Source: Annona cherimola (taxonomy: Eukaryota > Streptophyta > Magnoliopsida > Magnoliales > Annonaceae). Taken from it: DNA of 64,000 bases. The stretch covers positions 91,311,137 through 91,375,136 of the forward strand of contig CM059972.1 of assembly GCA_030490835.1 (NCBI GenBank), read 5' to 3'. Shown piece by piece: positions 24,710 to 35,580 of this stretch (the first letter of the stretch is position 1; the number at the start of each line of letters is the position of its first letter). The position numbers were made by a program, and so were the translations under genes. The notes below the pieces were generated by a model that saw only the letters and a program-made list of their open reading frames with translations, searched no databases and was not told the origin of the DNA.

Positions 24710-25691
24710 CCACGCAGCAGGATTGGACGGCACAGAATTTTTGGAGAACTACGCAGTAGTAAATTAAGGAGAGAAATTGAGAGATCGAGAGAGAGAGAGA
24801 GAGATGGGTGAAGACAGGGTGGAGAGCACGCGTAAGAGGCTGACCGGCGAGTTGTGTGGAGTGACTGTCACAACATCGTGGCTTCAAACCAATAAACTTT
24901 CCTATCTCTTTTCCTTTTTAATTTTAATTACATTGTTTAAGATGAGTTTAAATTTAAAATTTATTTTGAACTTAAACATGTTTGGCTAAGCCCTAAATCT
25001 AGGATTTATGATGTATCATGCATATAATGTAACATGGTTTGTGGTTTTAATTTATTTATGATAGATGTTGTTGTTAATTTAATTTCTTTTTATTTTAATG
25101 CTTGCTTTGTACATAGGCCCGTACTTTGGCATAATTTTATATATTAGGTGATGAAACCGAGATGTGAAAATCTAATATATGATAACCAAGATATTAAACC
25201 TGAAAATCTAAAACTATGAGAATAGGCATGATGACATTGAGGAATTCCATGAACAACCACAAGACTTAATGGATTCTGATTAACTTAATCCCATGAGCAT
25301 AAGTGGCTAAGAAAATGAGGGTACGCTTTGTAGGTTTCAAGAGAATGTGCAAGGATAAATTAGAGTTTGTTCTTCTTTAACAAACAATATCCGGATTAAA
25401 TAATTATACCAATACATGTTGCAAAAGACGCATGCGAAACAGTAAACCCTAGGTACTCTCATCCTTGTTTTCTACTACTCATCCTTTATTTCTACTACTC
25501 ATCCTAGTTTTCAATTCTATTTTTTCTTCCTACTTTTCTACTTTTTATTCTATTTTATTTACTTTATTCTCTTTATATTTGACATGAAAGCGTATAAAAG
25601 TAAAGTTATAGTCCCAAATTTCTTGAGGATTGATAATTTATATACTACAATCTACAACTCATGTACTTGCGATGAGATTGCGAACAATCTC

Positions 25692-26601
25692 CTTTACCAG
25701 TGCACCACTTGCTACCAACCTTTAAGATTATGATAGTCTACATCAAACACCTTCGGGTAAAATAGCAACTTGCATTCAATTTTGCATCCATCATACCCTC
25801 CATTGGAAAATATTTAGCTTTTAAAATTCTGTCACAAAGAGATAAATCATCAGTAGCAATTCTCCATGCATGTTTAGCTAATAAGGCCATATTGAAATCA
25901 GTCAGTTCATGAAATCCTAGTCCGCCCTCATTTTTTGAAAAACAGAAAGCCTTCAAAGCCATCCAACTGATTTTTCTCTTTCCACCCTTATTCTACTCAC
26001 AAGTGAATGTAGTTCTTCGTAGATTTTTGTAAGAAGGAGAAAAAGACTCATCAGATAGTTTAGGACCACTCGGACTACTGCTTTAATAAGGATATCTTTC
26101 CCTCCACATGACAAAAATTTGCCTTTCCAACCCTGAATCTTATTCTTATCTTTTTTGATGTTCTGAAATGCTCACTTCTTATTTTTTCCCGACCAAGCAG
26201 GTAGACGCAAATATAATGACAGTTGTTTTCCTACTATCCTCAGCTGAGCCTCCACTTCCATTCTCCTTTGCATGCTAGTATTCTAACTATAGAAGTTTGT
26301 TGTTTTTTTGAGTTTACTAATTGACCTGATGCTGCTTCATAACTTTTCAAGAATTGCTTTAGATTTTCCACCTCCATAGGACTGGCTTGGATAAACAGAA
26401 GAGTATCGTCTGCAAACAGCAGATGGTTAATTTTTGGATCATTTTTGCGCATACTTACTCCATTTAGTCTACCATCACTGTGAGCTGCTTTTAAAATAGA
26501 AGATAAGCCTTTCAGTACATAACAAAAATAGATAAGGTGATAAAGGATCACTCTATCTTAGACCTCTATTAGGATGTATTTCTTTCGTTTCAAAGCCATT
26601 C
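25692..26601 (-). pseudogene. LINE-B ORF2, second half of reverse transcriptase and thumb
   Basis: The minus strand gives NGFETKEIHPNRGLR, SDPLSPYLF and HLLFADDTLLF (near 26430-26400), then GGLGFHELTDFNMALLAKHAWR (25930-25850) and a KVGSKW segment near 25710. The catalytic FADD is kept. It is bounded by ACTAG on one side and ATCTC on the other, the two insertion sites. Confidence 0.85.
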
Positions 26602-26606
26602 ACTAG

Positions 26607-26952
26607 TGTAGAGGCCAAGTCAAAGCCTCTTACATGTGTCCCCCTCAAGATTCCACATTGCCCATAACCTGCAATGTATCTAGCTTGTAACGCCACCACC
26701 TAAAGAATCTCCTAAATATGTGGGATCCTACCAAATAATTAAGATAAATATAAATATAGAGAATCCAAAAGACGAGGGGGACTCAAGAGAGATTTCTATT
26801 GCCACTACAACTCTTATCTTTCCAAAACTCTCAAGGATTCCTACCTATACTATAGTCTTACTCTTTTCCCAAACCTTCAAGAATCTAAATTCTATTGAAA
26901 ATCCCGGTCATAAATCCATTACTCGTGTGAAGGTCCATTTTGGACTTCTACA
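26607..26952 (+). repeat. 5' LTR of the Tat-like element (346 bp)
   Basis: TGTAGA...TCTACA with 6-bp terminal inverted repeats. It is clearly similar along its length to 32236-32604, apart from a 23-bp duplication in the other copy. Confidence 0.92.
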
Positions 26953-26954
26953 CT

Positions 26955-26973
26955 TGGTGTCATATGCGGGAAC
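26955..26973 (+). other. Primer-binding site
   Basis: TGGTGTCATATGCGGGAAC, two bases after the LTR end, starting with the TGG expected to pair with a tRNA CCA end. The tRNA is not identified. Confidence 0.6.
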
Positions 26974-27029
26974 GAAGATAAAAATTCATTTCTACTCTTT
27001 TCCTTTCCCACAAATCATCTCATTCTTCA

Positions 27030-27700
27030 TTTTCCCCTTTTCCCCTCTACCATGGACCACAACTAGTCTATGTTTGACTTGGAGAATGTCGGATGCGTAA
27101 AGGGGTGACACACATCAAAGTGCAAAGGGGGCCTCTGCTGGAACTAACTCTACAGAAATTGACCCCAATGTCGTCATAACCAAAGAAGAGTTCCAAGAGA
27201 TGTTGATCGCATTGCCAATGGAAAGCGCAGACACAATCGAGTCCCTCAATGCCTCGTCAGAAAATTGCCCTAGGACACAAATTCCACTGCATGAACCTAT
27301 TAATAACGCCTCCTCTACCCCTTCGCCTCTGTTCATTAATATTACTAGACTCTTACCCTTCACTCCAGAAACCATCAATGAGCATCTCCCTCCCTCAAAA
27401 GTTCAAACTCATTGCCATGAGACCATATGAGTCACCCTTTATTGTCCAGGTACGAAAAATAAACCCCATTGATCACTTCACAAATTCAAGTTTTTCTTGC
27501 ATAGGAAGGATCTTAGTTTGTAAAACGTCATCGAAGACCTCATTACTTCACAAGATAAATAATGTCATCAAAGACCTTATTAGAAAAGCTAGCTCACGTA
27601 GTTAGTAAAATAGATTGAAGAAAAGATCTCCATTGCCGCTCCTAAGTTAAGTTTAATTTTCAAGTACAAATCCTTGAATACCCCCACACACGTAATCATA
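27030..27700 (+). pseudogene. Gag remnant of the Tat-like element
   Basis: It lies between the primer site and the protease. Short open pieces occur (27200-27430 and 27249-27605), one with a Ser/Pro-rich segment, but no zinc knuckle. Near 27700-27740 a HGG..RGD stretch resembles the gag-protease linker of Tat elements. The normal gag is much longer, so most has been lost. The assignment rests mainly on position. Confidence 0.45.
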
Positions 27701-27752
27701 TCCATCATCCATGGGGGCATTGCTCGTGGGGATAAAGTGAATTGTGAATTAG

Positions 27753-28157
27753 ATGGTTTATCGAAATATGATAGACATCAGTAGCTCTGTTAATATATTA
27801 TTCTTCAAAGCTTATGACAGAATGAAGATCCTAAAGAAGAACCTTCATCCCCACACTGGACCATTATTTGGCTTCATTGAAAATAAGGTACGTGTACAAG
27901 GTCTAATCACCCTTCCTTTCATAATTGGCACTTTATTGCAACAAGCTACCATTGAAATTGGCTTCCTACTAGTCAATATCTTATCCACCTATAATGCTAT
28001 CATTGGTCATCCAACTCTTAACAAATTGCCAGTTGTCTTCTTCACTTATCACTTGTGCATTATGCTCCCCTCCCCCAAGGAGAAGGCAATACTTAAGAAA
28101 ATAAAAAAGTCGCCCATCATTACTATCTTACAACTTGTAAATGAAAATTCTCCATGA
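27753..28157 (+). pseudogene. Aspartic protease remnant of the Tat-like element
   Basis: SSVNILFFKAYDRMKI near the start corresponds to the region just after the catalytic DxG loop. STYNAIIGHPTLNKLPVV is the C-terminal flap motif typical of plant Ty3/gypsy proteases (normally IIGRPTLN). A frame break precedes it. It lies between the gag trace and RT, the expected place. Confidence 0.75.
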
Positions 28158-28529
28158 ATGCTATAGCCCCTTATGATGAAGTCAAGCCTATTGTCATTGT
28201 TAACATTAGAGACACAACTCCTAACATGTCATCATAGGTACATCTATTGATCCGTCTTTTCAAATAGTGTCAACTAGCTTTTTATATGACCCTTATGCTA
28301 TCTTTGCATGAATTGCTTTTGCATTAATAGGGTTGCACCCATCAATGTCTGATCATAAACTAAGCATAGATCTAAATACCAAACTAATGAAGCAAAAGAA
28401 AAGAACCTTTTCTTTAGAGAGATAACAAATAATTATATACCCATAATGGTTATTTAATGTAGTACAAGTATCTAAACCAAATTGAAAATGGTGCATTTAT
28501 ATTGACTTACTAACCTAAATAAAGTCACA

Positions 28530-29400
28530 GACATCCTTTGCCAAACATCGACCAATTGATTGATTTAACTATAAGATATAATATTTTTAGTTTCATGGAT
28601 GTCTTCTTTGGGTATCATCAAATCAATGAAAATGAGGAAAAAAACATTTTTCATCACCCCAAAAGGAATATACTGTTAGACTAATGCCCTTTGGCCTAAA
28701 AAATGTAGGTGTCATTTATTAAAGGGTAGTGAATAAATTTTTTACACAACAAATTGGTGAAAATATGAATATATATATATATATTGATGATATCTTAGTT
28801 AAAAGAAAAGACTTTGTGCAACACAAAAGATTTAGAAAAAACTTTTGCTACTCTAAAGCACTTTAATATGAAATTAAATTTAGAAAAATATATATTCGGA
28901 GTAACGAAAGAAAATTTTCTAGGTATAATTATTTTTGAAAAGGGTATTGAAGTTAATCCCACTAAAATAGAAGTCATTATAGATATGGATATGCCCAAAA
29001 ATAAAAAAGACGTACATAAACTCACAAGATGACTTGTAGTCTTGCATAGATTTATCTCTAAATTTGTTAACAAATTTTTGCATTTCTTTAAGATCCTAAG
29101 AAAAAGTAAAAAAAATTTCAAATAGATAATAGAATATGAATCTACCTTCCAAGAATTGAAGAAATATACATCGACTGGGTCATTGATTATCAAATTAGAA
29201 GTTGGAGGAACTCTTTTTATGTATTTAGCCACTTCAAATAATACCATTAGCGTTGTATTAGTTAGGATGAATAAAGGGATTCAACATCCATATATTATGT
29301 TAACTAAATATTACACAATGCAGAAAGTCATTATTTCTTATTATAATATTATTGTACTAACTACTTTTTGCAATAATTTTTGCAAAGGCCTGACATATCT
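28530..29400 (+). pseudogene. Reverse transcriptase and RNase H remnant of the Tat-like element
   Basis: Visible motifs are FSFMDVFFGYHQI (near 28590), YIDDILVK (28777-28800), TFATLKHFNMKLN (28840), KGIEVNPTKIE (28950) and the connection LHRFISKFVNK (29045). Then come TFQELKKYTST (29150) and LFMYLATSNNT (29215). Stops and frameshifts break it into pieces. The motif order is normal for Ty3/gypsy pol. Confidence 0.82.
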
Positions 29401-29930
29401 AGAAAGTTGATGAAGTGGGCCCTAGAGTTATCACAATTTGACATACATTTTCCGCCGCTCAATTCAGTCAAAGGACGAACATTTTTTAGTATATTGATCA
29501 AATTTATGAATGACCCTCATTATTCTGATGATACATATAATCCCCTTTGTCTCCTAAATTATGATAGGTTTATCAATATAGATACAAACACACCCATTGC
29601 TGAGCAATGGGAGCTAAGAATCGACGTGGCATCCAACAAGATAGGAAGTGGAGCTAGTATTCTCTTAATATCGAAAGCTTAGTGTTTACCAACATCAGTT
29701 AGCTTGGCATTTCAACAAAAAATAAAATACAATATTCACACCATAGGCGATCTAGCCCCACGAAAGGCAATTTTGTTATCAGAATACAACCACTATAAAT
29801 TCTTCCCAATTTGGGATGACCCATTTCGCTTATGAAAATCATTCAATAAGGGGTCTTACAAATTAGAAATAATAGAAGACCAACCCATACCTAGAGCATG
29901 GAATGCCAACATTTTAAGTACTTTTATGCA
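29400..29930 (+). pseudogene. Second RNase H start fused by deletion to the integrase C-terminus
   Basis: At 29605-29675 the frame encodes WELRIDVASNKIGSGASILL, the start of the extra RNase H found in the Tat lineage. After 29690 the text jumps to SEYNHYKFFPIWDDPFRLMK and PRAWNANIL (near 29780-29915), the very end of an integrase polyprotein. The rest of that RNase H and the integrase zinc and DDE core are absent. A single large internal deletion explains this best. Confidence 0.7.
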
Positions 29931-29934
29931 TAAC

Positions 29935-30240
29935 TAGAGGGGTCAGATGACCCGAACAAAGGGGCCCTGACACACCCCACCAAAATAAAAAGGGTCCTAT
30001 GACCTCAACAAAGGGGCACACCCATCCCACCAAAAGGGTCCAATGGCCCAAGCAAAGATGATGCATCATCACATAAAATGGGTCTAGAGACCCGATCAAA
30101 AGGGCTACGACATCCCCATTAAACCAAAAGGGTTTGACAACCCAAAAAAAGGGACTTTAACACCCCCTATAAAATAGAAAAAGTTTCATAACCTAAATAA
30201 CAAATAAAATGGGTCTTATGACCCTAGAATATTCACCACA
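29935..30240 (+). repeat. Degenerate tandem array of GGGTC...GACCC palindromes
   Basis: About seven units with a period near 50 bp carry a small inverted repeat such as GGGTCTAGAGACCC or GGGTCTTATGACCC, separated by AAA-rich and CACCCC-rich spacers. It lies between the pol remnant and the antisense ORF region of the Tat-like element. Confidence 0.75.
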
Positions 30241-30689
30241 TACCACAATGTTTTAACTTGCAACCACAAAATAAAAAACACTTTGGCTTAATCAACACCT
30301 CCTCCAACAGCTCTCGCACCTCTACCATACCATCATCATCAACGGTATCATCTTATTCTTCCATTTCTTCTTCATTCTTTGATAGCTCATAGCCACCAAA
30401 TTTGCTAACATCAAAATTAGAATCAACCTTCACTATTTTGTCAACACATATGTATATCCCTTTTTAAAAGTAGTGCTTCCTAGTTCCTCATATATTCCAT
30501 ATCTTCTTTTTGCAAGACCAATGCTACCTTCAAACAATCATTCTCTGCATCCTTCAACTCAACTACCATTCTAAACTTGACATATTGTCAACTTACTTTT
30601 TATGTTGCTTTTCAAGCATCTAACAGCATTGCAGTTGCCTTTGACTCTCAAAATTTGTTGCATGCAACTTTTCGTCATAGTCGACTATC

Positions 30690-31950
30690 ATTTTCACACA
30701 TTTTTCCCTTACCTCATTCGCATCTTTCTTAACCTTTTTAGCCTGCTCTTTATTAGGGAAGCATTAACATTCATCTGATTCCTCCAATCCTCTTGCGTCT
30801 TTTTCAAATTTTTTGCCATTACTTTTAAATGACTGTTCATCAAATGAACAGAATAAACACCATCAACATAACCCCTCATCAACCGTGACATTATTTTTTC
30901 TAGCTCCTCTTTTCGTGCATTACTTTGAGTTGGTAAAAGGGTCCCCCTTTAGAAACTTTGAGAAAAATTCAACGTCATCTAAATTGGATGTTGTCCAAAT
31001 TTTCCATGAAGGAATATGCATCTCACAAGCCTTCTCCTTAACGACACTTCCATTCCCTCAGCGGCAGAAGGAATAGTCACTTCCATATGGTTATCCCCCT
31101 TAAGCTCCAACACTTTTGCAACAACAGAAGGATCTATCTTTCTCTTTGCCAGCCTTGGATGATTAACTTCCCTTTTTGCTGCTGTCTCTAATTGGACTCA
31201 CCAACACCCTTTGCAATTTGTTTCAAATTGACATCCACATCAACCTCACTAACAATCACACCATACAATAACATCTTCTGTCGAAGTTTACTTACCGGCC
31301 CCTTTAACAAATCACTCAATTTACTCTCTATTTGTTTCCTCGTATCTGTCAAAGGAGACATCTCCACCCTTGATGCTAGGTTCCAGTTCGTAGGAATCCC
31401 CCATTTCTCTTTCTCATCACCCTTTAGGTAGAAAAACCTACCCTTCCACCCCCTGCATGTCGCTGTGTTTTTTCTTATAAGCTTCGCAGTCTCCATTGTC
31501 GAAGTAAAATGGCAAAACCGAGACTGCCCAGGGTTCATTAAAGTCACAAATCTCAAAAATATATTCTTATTCATCATTAATTTGTGTTTCTTTATTAGCA
31601 TGTCAAATGCTAATATTCAATTCCATGCATCGGGCACTATTTGGGTCAGACAGATTTTATACACATTCAACAGCTCTCATACAAACCTCCAATGGTAACT
31701 TAATCCCCAATCTAAACATTTTCTCAAAAACAGATAAACTCCCTTTGGGATTTTGATGAACTCTATCTAGGATTGATGACAATACTATGACATACCTCTT
31801 TGGAATATAATATGCTAATAGCAAACAAACAACTTGTGATTCATCTTCGGTAAAATTGGACCCCAAAGCATCAAGAGGATCCACCTTCACTGCAGCAAGA
31901 CCTTTGGCAGCTTTCATTTCTTCTTCTATGCCTTTAGTACACACTGATTC
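30690..31950 (-). pseudogene. Antisense ORF remnant of the Tat-like element
   Basis: On the minus strand, open pieces at 31944-31657, 31601-31188 and 30891-30709 follow one another, the second shifted in frame. The middle piece has WKGRFFYLKGDEKEKWGIPTNWN and a Lys/Glu-rich tail. The first has SVFEKMFRLGIKLPLEV. This resembles the so-called putative plant (gypsy-type) transposon domain encoded antisense near the 3' end of Tat elements such as Grande and Retand. Family recognition is from memory of the domain style, so moderate. Confidence 0.55.
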
Positions 31951-32216
31951 TTCTTCTCTCTTGTTGATAAAGACATAATAACCAGGACACCTTTCACAAA
32001 GACAGAAAGACCTTTCTCCAACATGTTAGGACACGGGAATTGACAAGGCATTACATAAATTGGCACCGTCAGACATGGCACTTGAAACAACAGAACATTA
32101 TGCACTAATAAACAAAATATTCAAAATAATAATAAAATAATCAAGGCAATAAATATACCCTTTTTTGGTAATAATTCTTAACCCATTACATAACAAGAGA
32201 ACACAACAAAGGGCGA

Positions 32217-32235
32217 CAAAGTGGGAGGGGGCTAG
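32217..32235 (+). other. Polypurine tract before the 3' LTR
   Basis: ACAAAGTGGGAGGGGGCTAG directly precedes TGTAGA. A purine run is expected here to prime plus-strand DNA. Confidence 0.65.
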
Positions 32236-32604
32236 TGTAGAGGCCAAGTCAAAGCCTCTTATATGTTGTCCCCCTCACGATTCCATGTTGCCCATAACCC
32301 ACAACGTATCTGGCTTGTAACCCCACCACCTAAAGAATCTCCTGAATACGTGAGATCCTAACAAACATCTAAGATAGATATAAATAGAGAGTCCAGGAGA
32401 CAAGAGGGACTCTAGAAAGATTTCTATTACCACTATAAAAAGTTTTCTATTACCACTATAACTCTACTCTTTCCAAAACTCTCAAGGATTCCTACCTATA
32501 CTATAGTCCTACTCTTCTCCCAAAACCTTCAAGAATCTCAATCCTATTGGGAATAACGATCACAAATCCACTACACGTGTGAAGGCCTATTTTGGACTTC
32601 TAAA
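32236..32604 (+). repeat. 3' LTR of the Tat-like element (369 bp)
   Basis: Same LTR, 23 bp longer because TTTCTATTACCACTATA is repeated (32418-32460). It ends TCTAAA instead of TCTACA. Confidence 0.92.
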
Positions 32605-32609
32605 ACTAG

Positions 32610-34479
32610 TATCCTATGGGATGCAGAAGAAATACAACTTTTAATCCACTGAATCCATTTCATTATAAAGCTCATCCTCTCCATGACTATAAAGAGATAT
32701 TGCCACTCTACTCTATCATATGTCTTTGATATATCTAGTTTAACAGTCATCTCCCCACCTTTCCCTCTCTTCTTTCTCTTCAATGCATGAATGACTTCAT
32801 ATGCAAACAATGTAGTATCTGTAATTCGTCTTTTAGGAACAAATGCGCTTTGTTTTTCAGAAATAATTTCCATGAGGTAACTTTTGAGTCTGTTTGCTAG
32901 AACATTAGATATGATCTTATAAAAGATATTGCATAAGCTTATGGGTTTGAAATTAGTTAACCTAAAAGCTCCCTTGATTTTTAGAATCATCACGATAAAA
33001 CTTCTATTGATTTCTTTTATCAATTTAAATTGGTTTGATTCATACCCACTAACCAAAAAGAACTTACACTCTCTCACCACTTCTTCACTAAAAATTTCCC
33101 AATACTTTGGAAAAAAACCTATTGATATACCATTCGGGCCCGGTAGTTTCATGGATTCATGCTCTTGATTGCATTCGAAACCTCTTCCCTTGAGATATCA
33201 CATGTCAATAGGCCATTGCTCTCTCTTGAAATACTACCAGTAATGTGTCTATTTACTTGTTCAATCTCACGTGGACCTTACTTGAACAATTTATCAAAAT
33301 AACCCTACATTTGTTCTTCTATTTCCTCTTGTTGTTCCACTATCTGTCCATTTTCACATTGTAACATATCAATTCTGTTTTTCCTTCTTTTTGAGGATGC
33401 TTTGTGGAATAATGTTGTATTTTGGTCTCCATGTTGAAGCCAAAAAAACTTAGCTCTCTGTTGCCATCTAATTCCTTCATCTTCTAAAAGTGAGTTTACT
33501 CTTATTTCTTACATTCTTATTTCTTCATCTCCATCATCTAATGGTATCATTTTCTTGAGATTTTGGATATGATTTAGATGATGTTGTATCTTAGTTTTGA
33601 CATTTCCTCTTGCCTTGGAGTCCCAACTATATAATTCTTTTATACATCTATTTAACTTCCAATTGATTCTACTAAAAGGAGATATACTTCCCCTATAGTT
33701 TTCCTGCTAGACTCTGCTCACAATGTCCCTTATTTATATCTGGTCCAAAAAAGTTCAAATTTTACTTGCATTCTGTTTTTGTTTCTTAAATCCAAAACTA
33801 GTAAAATGGGATCATGATAAGAGATTGGAGTTATTAAATGGTAGACCTTTTCGAAAGGAAATTGATCTTGCTAACTATTTGTAGCCAAACTACGATCCAA
33901 TCTTGACTCTACCCTGTCCATTCCCTTTCTATTGTTCCAATATGTCATGGGGGCCCTAATGAATCCCAAGTCAGCAAGCTCGCATTTATCAATGACCTTC
34001 CAAAAATTTTTCATTTGATATTATGCTATGATATGTGTGCTCATGTAGTCCGAGCTCCCAACCACTTCATTAAAATCACCCAGTAAGACTCATGGAATAT
34101 CTGATTGTCTTCTTAAAATCTCTATTAGGTTCCTTTTTTCAGTTATGTTAGATACGTCTGATTACCCATAGAAGCATGTGAGCTATCAAATCTTTTGTTT
34201 TGACCCCTCAACACAGGCATCTATATGATTTTGAGAGAAGGATTTGATGCTTAGGTTAACCTCCCCATGCCACAGTAAAACAAGCCCCCCTCCTATCCAC
34301 AATCTATGGTGAAGTAGCAAACAAAATTCTTTCTTCTTTTAATTGCTTCAATCTCTTCTTTTCTTTTTTGGCTTTCAAGATGAAAACGACATGGGATCTT
34401 TCATCTTGATAATTTAAAGAAGGTTTAGACTTGTATGTGGGTTTCCAAGCCCATGACAATTCCATACTAATATGGACAT
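32610..34479 (-). pseudogene. LINE-B ORF2, endonuclease and first half of reverse transcriptase
   Basis: The start motif MSILVWNCHGLGNP is at 34479 and the endonuclease GDFNEVVGS follows near 34090-34060. The RT blocks, open over 33152-32610, are LPGPNGISIGFF, FKPISLCNIFYKII, KQSAFVPKRRI and LDISKTYDRVEW. The stretch between has frameshifts. The right end of the piece stops at the ACTAG target site, and the text continues at 26601 on the other side of the gypsy insertion. Confidence 0.85.
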
Positions 34480-35179
34480 TAGCCCTAGCGGGGCTATTAT
34501 AACCTCTCAGCCGCCGCCTCTCCCCCTCTCCTTTGAAGTTTCTTCCCTTACTCGTTCAATCTTTTGGTGTACTCCCTGATATCATCTTCTTTATCATCTC
34601 TTTTATGTTTTTCACCCAAAACAATCCTCGTTCTCACTATTTCCAACATTATAGCTACCCTCTTTAGTTTAGCCATTCTCTTCGGCTTTCTCCCTTGTAT
34701 GGCCTCTTTTCATATACATTCTCTCCCCTCACCTTGTTCCTCATTTCCTTTTGGTGTCTTACATTAGTAGCTCCAGCCTCCTTCAACCCTATTTCCATAT
34801 CTACACAAAGGGCAATAGTTTTTTTTCTAGCTTCCCCTCCGCCCCTAGCATCATACCTTTAAATAGTTCTTTTGGGTGTCTTTCTTGATATTCCTTTCTA
34901 GGCCACTTAGGTTTCTCCTCCCCCTCCCTCTACTCTATGTTATACTTCCATTTCTCTTTCACATCTTCTCCTTGTCTCCTCTCCCCTCTTCAACCCCACT
35001 CAACTCCATCCTTCTTTCTTATCCATCCCTTCATCCCACTTCAAATCTTCATTTTTCCCTTCCCTTTGTTGTCTACCCATCCCTAGTAGATTGGAATTCA
35101 CCATTTCTCTCTTTTCACACTCATATTCCCCTCCCTCCCCAATTGCAAACCCTATTGCCTGCACCTTAATTTTTTCCTT

Positions 35180-35281
35180 AACTAATTCTCTTTCATCCCA
35201 CTCCATCTTCTTCTCATCATTATCTCCCAGAACTAATTCTCTTTCATCCCTCTCCATCTCCTTCTCTTCATGATCTCCCAG
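35180..35281. repeat. 51-bp tandem duplication in LINE-B ORF1 tail
   Basis: AACTAATTCTCTTTCATCCC starts at 35180 and again at 35231, a 51-base period (17 residues in frame on the minus strand) with a few mismatches. Confidence 0.85.
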
Positions 35282-35460
35282 TATATTTCCCTAACCCCCA
35301 TCCCCAACACACACTATTCCTTCTCAACCCTCTTCTCTACATTGCCATATGGAAGTTCCAACTCTATTTTCTTCTTCCCTTCTTCAGTGATGTCTGTATA
35401 GTCTCTATGATTATGCCCCATTTTACTGCACCAATAGCAAAGCACTAGAAGCTTTTCATA

Positions 35461-35580
35461 TTGAAAATTTAACCCTAATGAAAACTCCTCTCCTTAAAGG
35501 CTTTATCATATCTACCATTATTGAAAATTTAACCCTAATGAACACTCCTCTCCTTAAAGGCTTTATCATATCTACCATTA
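35461..35580. repeat. 60-bp tandem duplication in LINE-B ORF1
   Basis: Two adjacent 60-base copies (35461-35520 and 35521-35580) differ at one base. On the minus strand this is an in-frame repeat of 20 residues ending LRRGVFIRVKFSI, just before the zinc knuckle. Confidence 0.95.

Larger units (their letters stand above)
23703..25686 (+). mobile_element. Solo LTR (1984 bp) inserted in LINE-B
   Basis: It begins TGATAATTG, ends GCGAACA (TG...CA) and is flanked by the 5-bp TSD ATCTC at 23698-23702 and 25687-25691. The two LINE-B halves meet in the same motif region across it. A TATA box lies at 24701, and a (GA)n-rich leader near 24775-24803. No internal retroelement genes are present, so it is a solo LTR. 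The 3' part resembles Ty3/gypsy (Athila/Tat-like) LTR text, but the family is uncertain. Confidence 0.88.
26607..32604 (+). mobile_element. Tat-like Ty3/gypsy retrotransposon, internally deleted (5998 bp)
   Basis: The LTRs begin TGTAGA and end TCTACA (5' copy) or TCTAAA (3' copy). The element is flanked by the TSD ACTAG at 26602-26606 and 32605-32609, inside the LINE-B RT. A primer-binding-like TGG site follows the 5' LTR, and a polypurine tract precedes the 3' LTR. Inside, in order: gag trace, protease, RT, RNase H, the start of a second RNase H, an integrase C-terminal end, a tandem palindrome array and an antisense ORF region. A second RNase H, an antisense ORF and 3' tandem repeats are features known from the Tat lineage. 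The integrase core is missing, so it is non-autonomous. Confidence 0.9.

Noticed and set aside
27115..27378. Minus-strand ORF within the Tat-like element as a second antisense gene
   Set aside because: Opposite to the gag remnant, short, and without a domain.
29935..30240. CRISPR-like array
   Set aside because: Degenerate units inside a plant retrotransposon with no spacers of equal length. It is a 3' tandem repeat.
34564..35273. Ser/Pro/Leu-rich plus-strand ORFs resembling membrane or cell-wall proteins
   Set aside because: Antisense of the charged tail of LINE-B ORF1.
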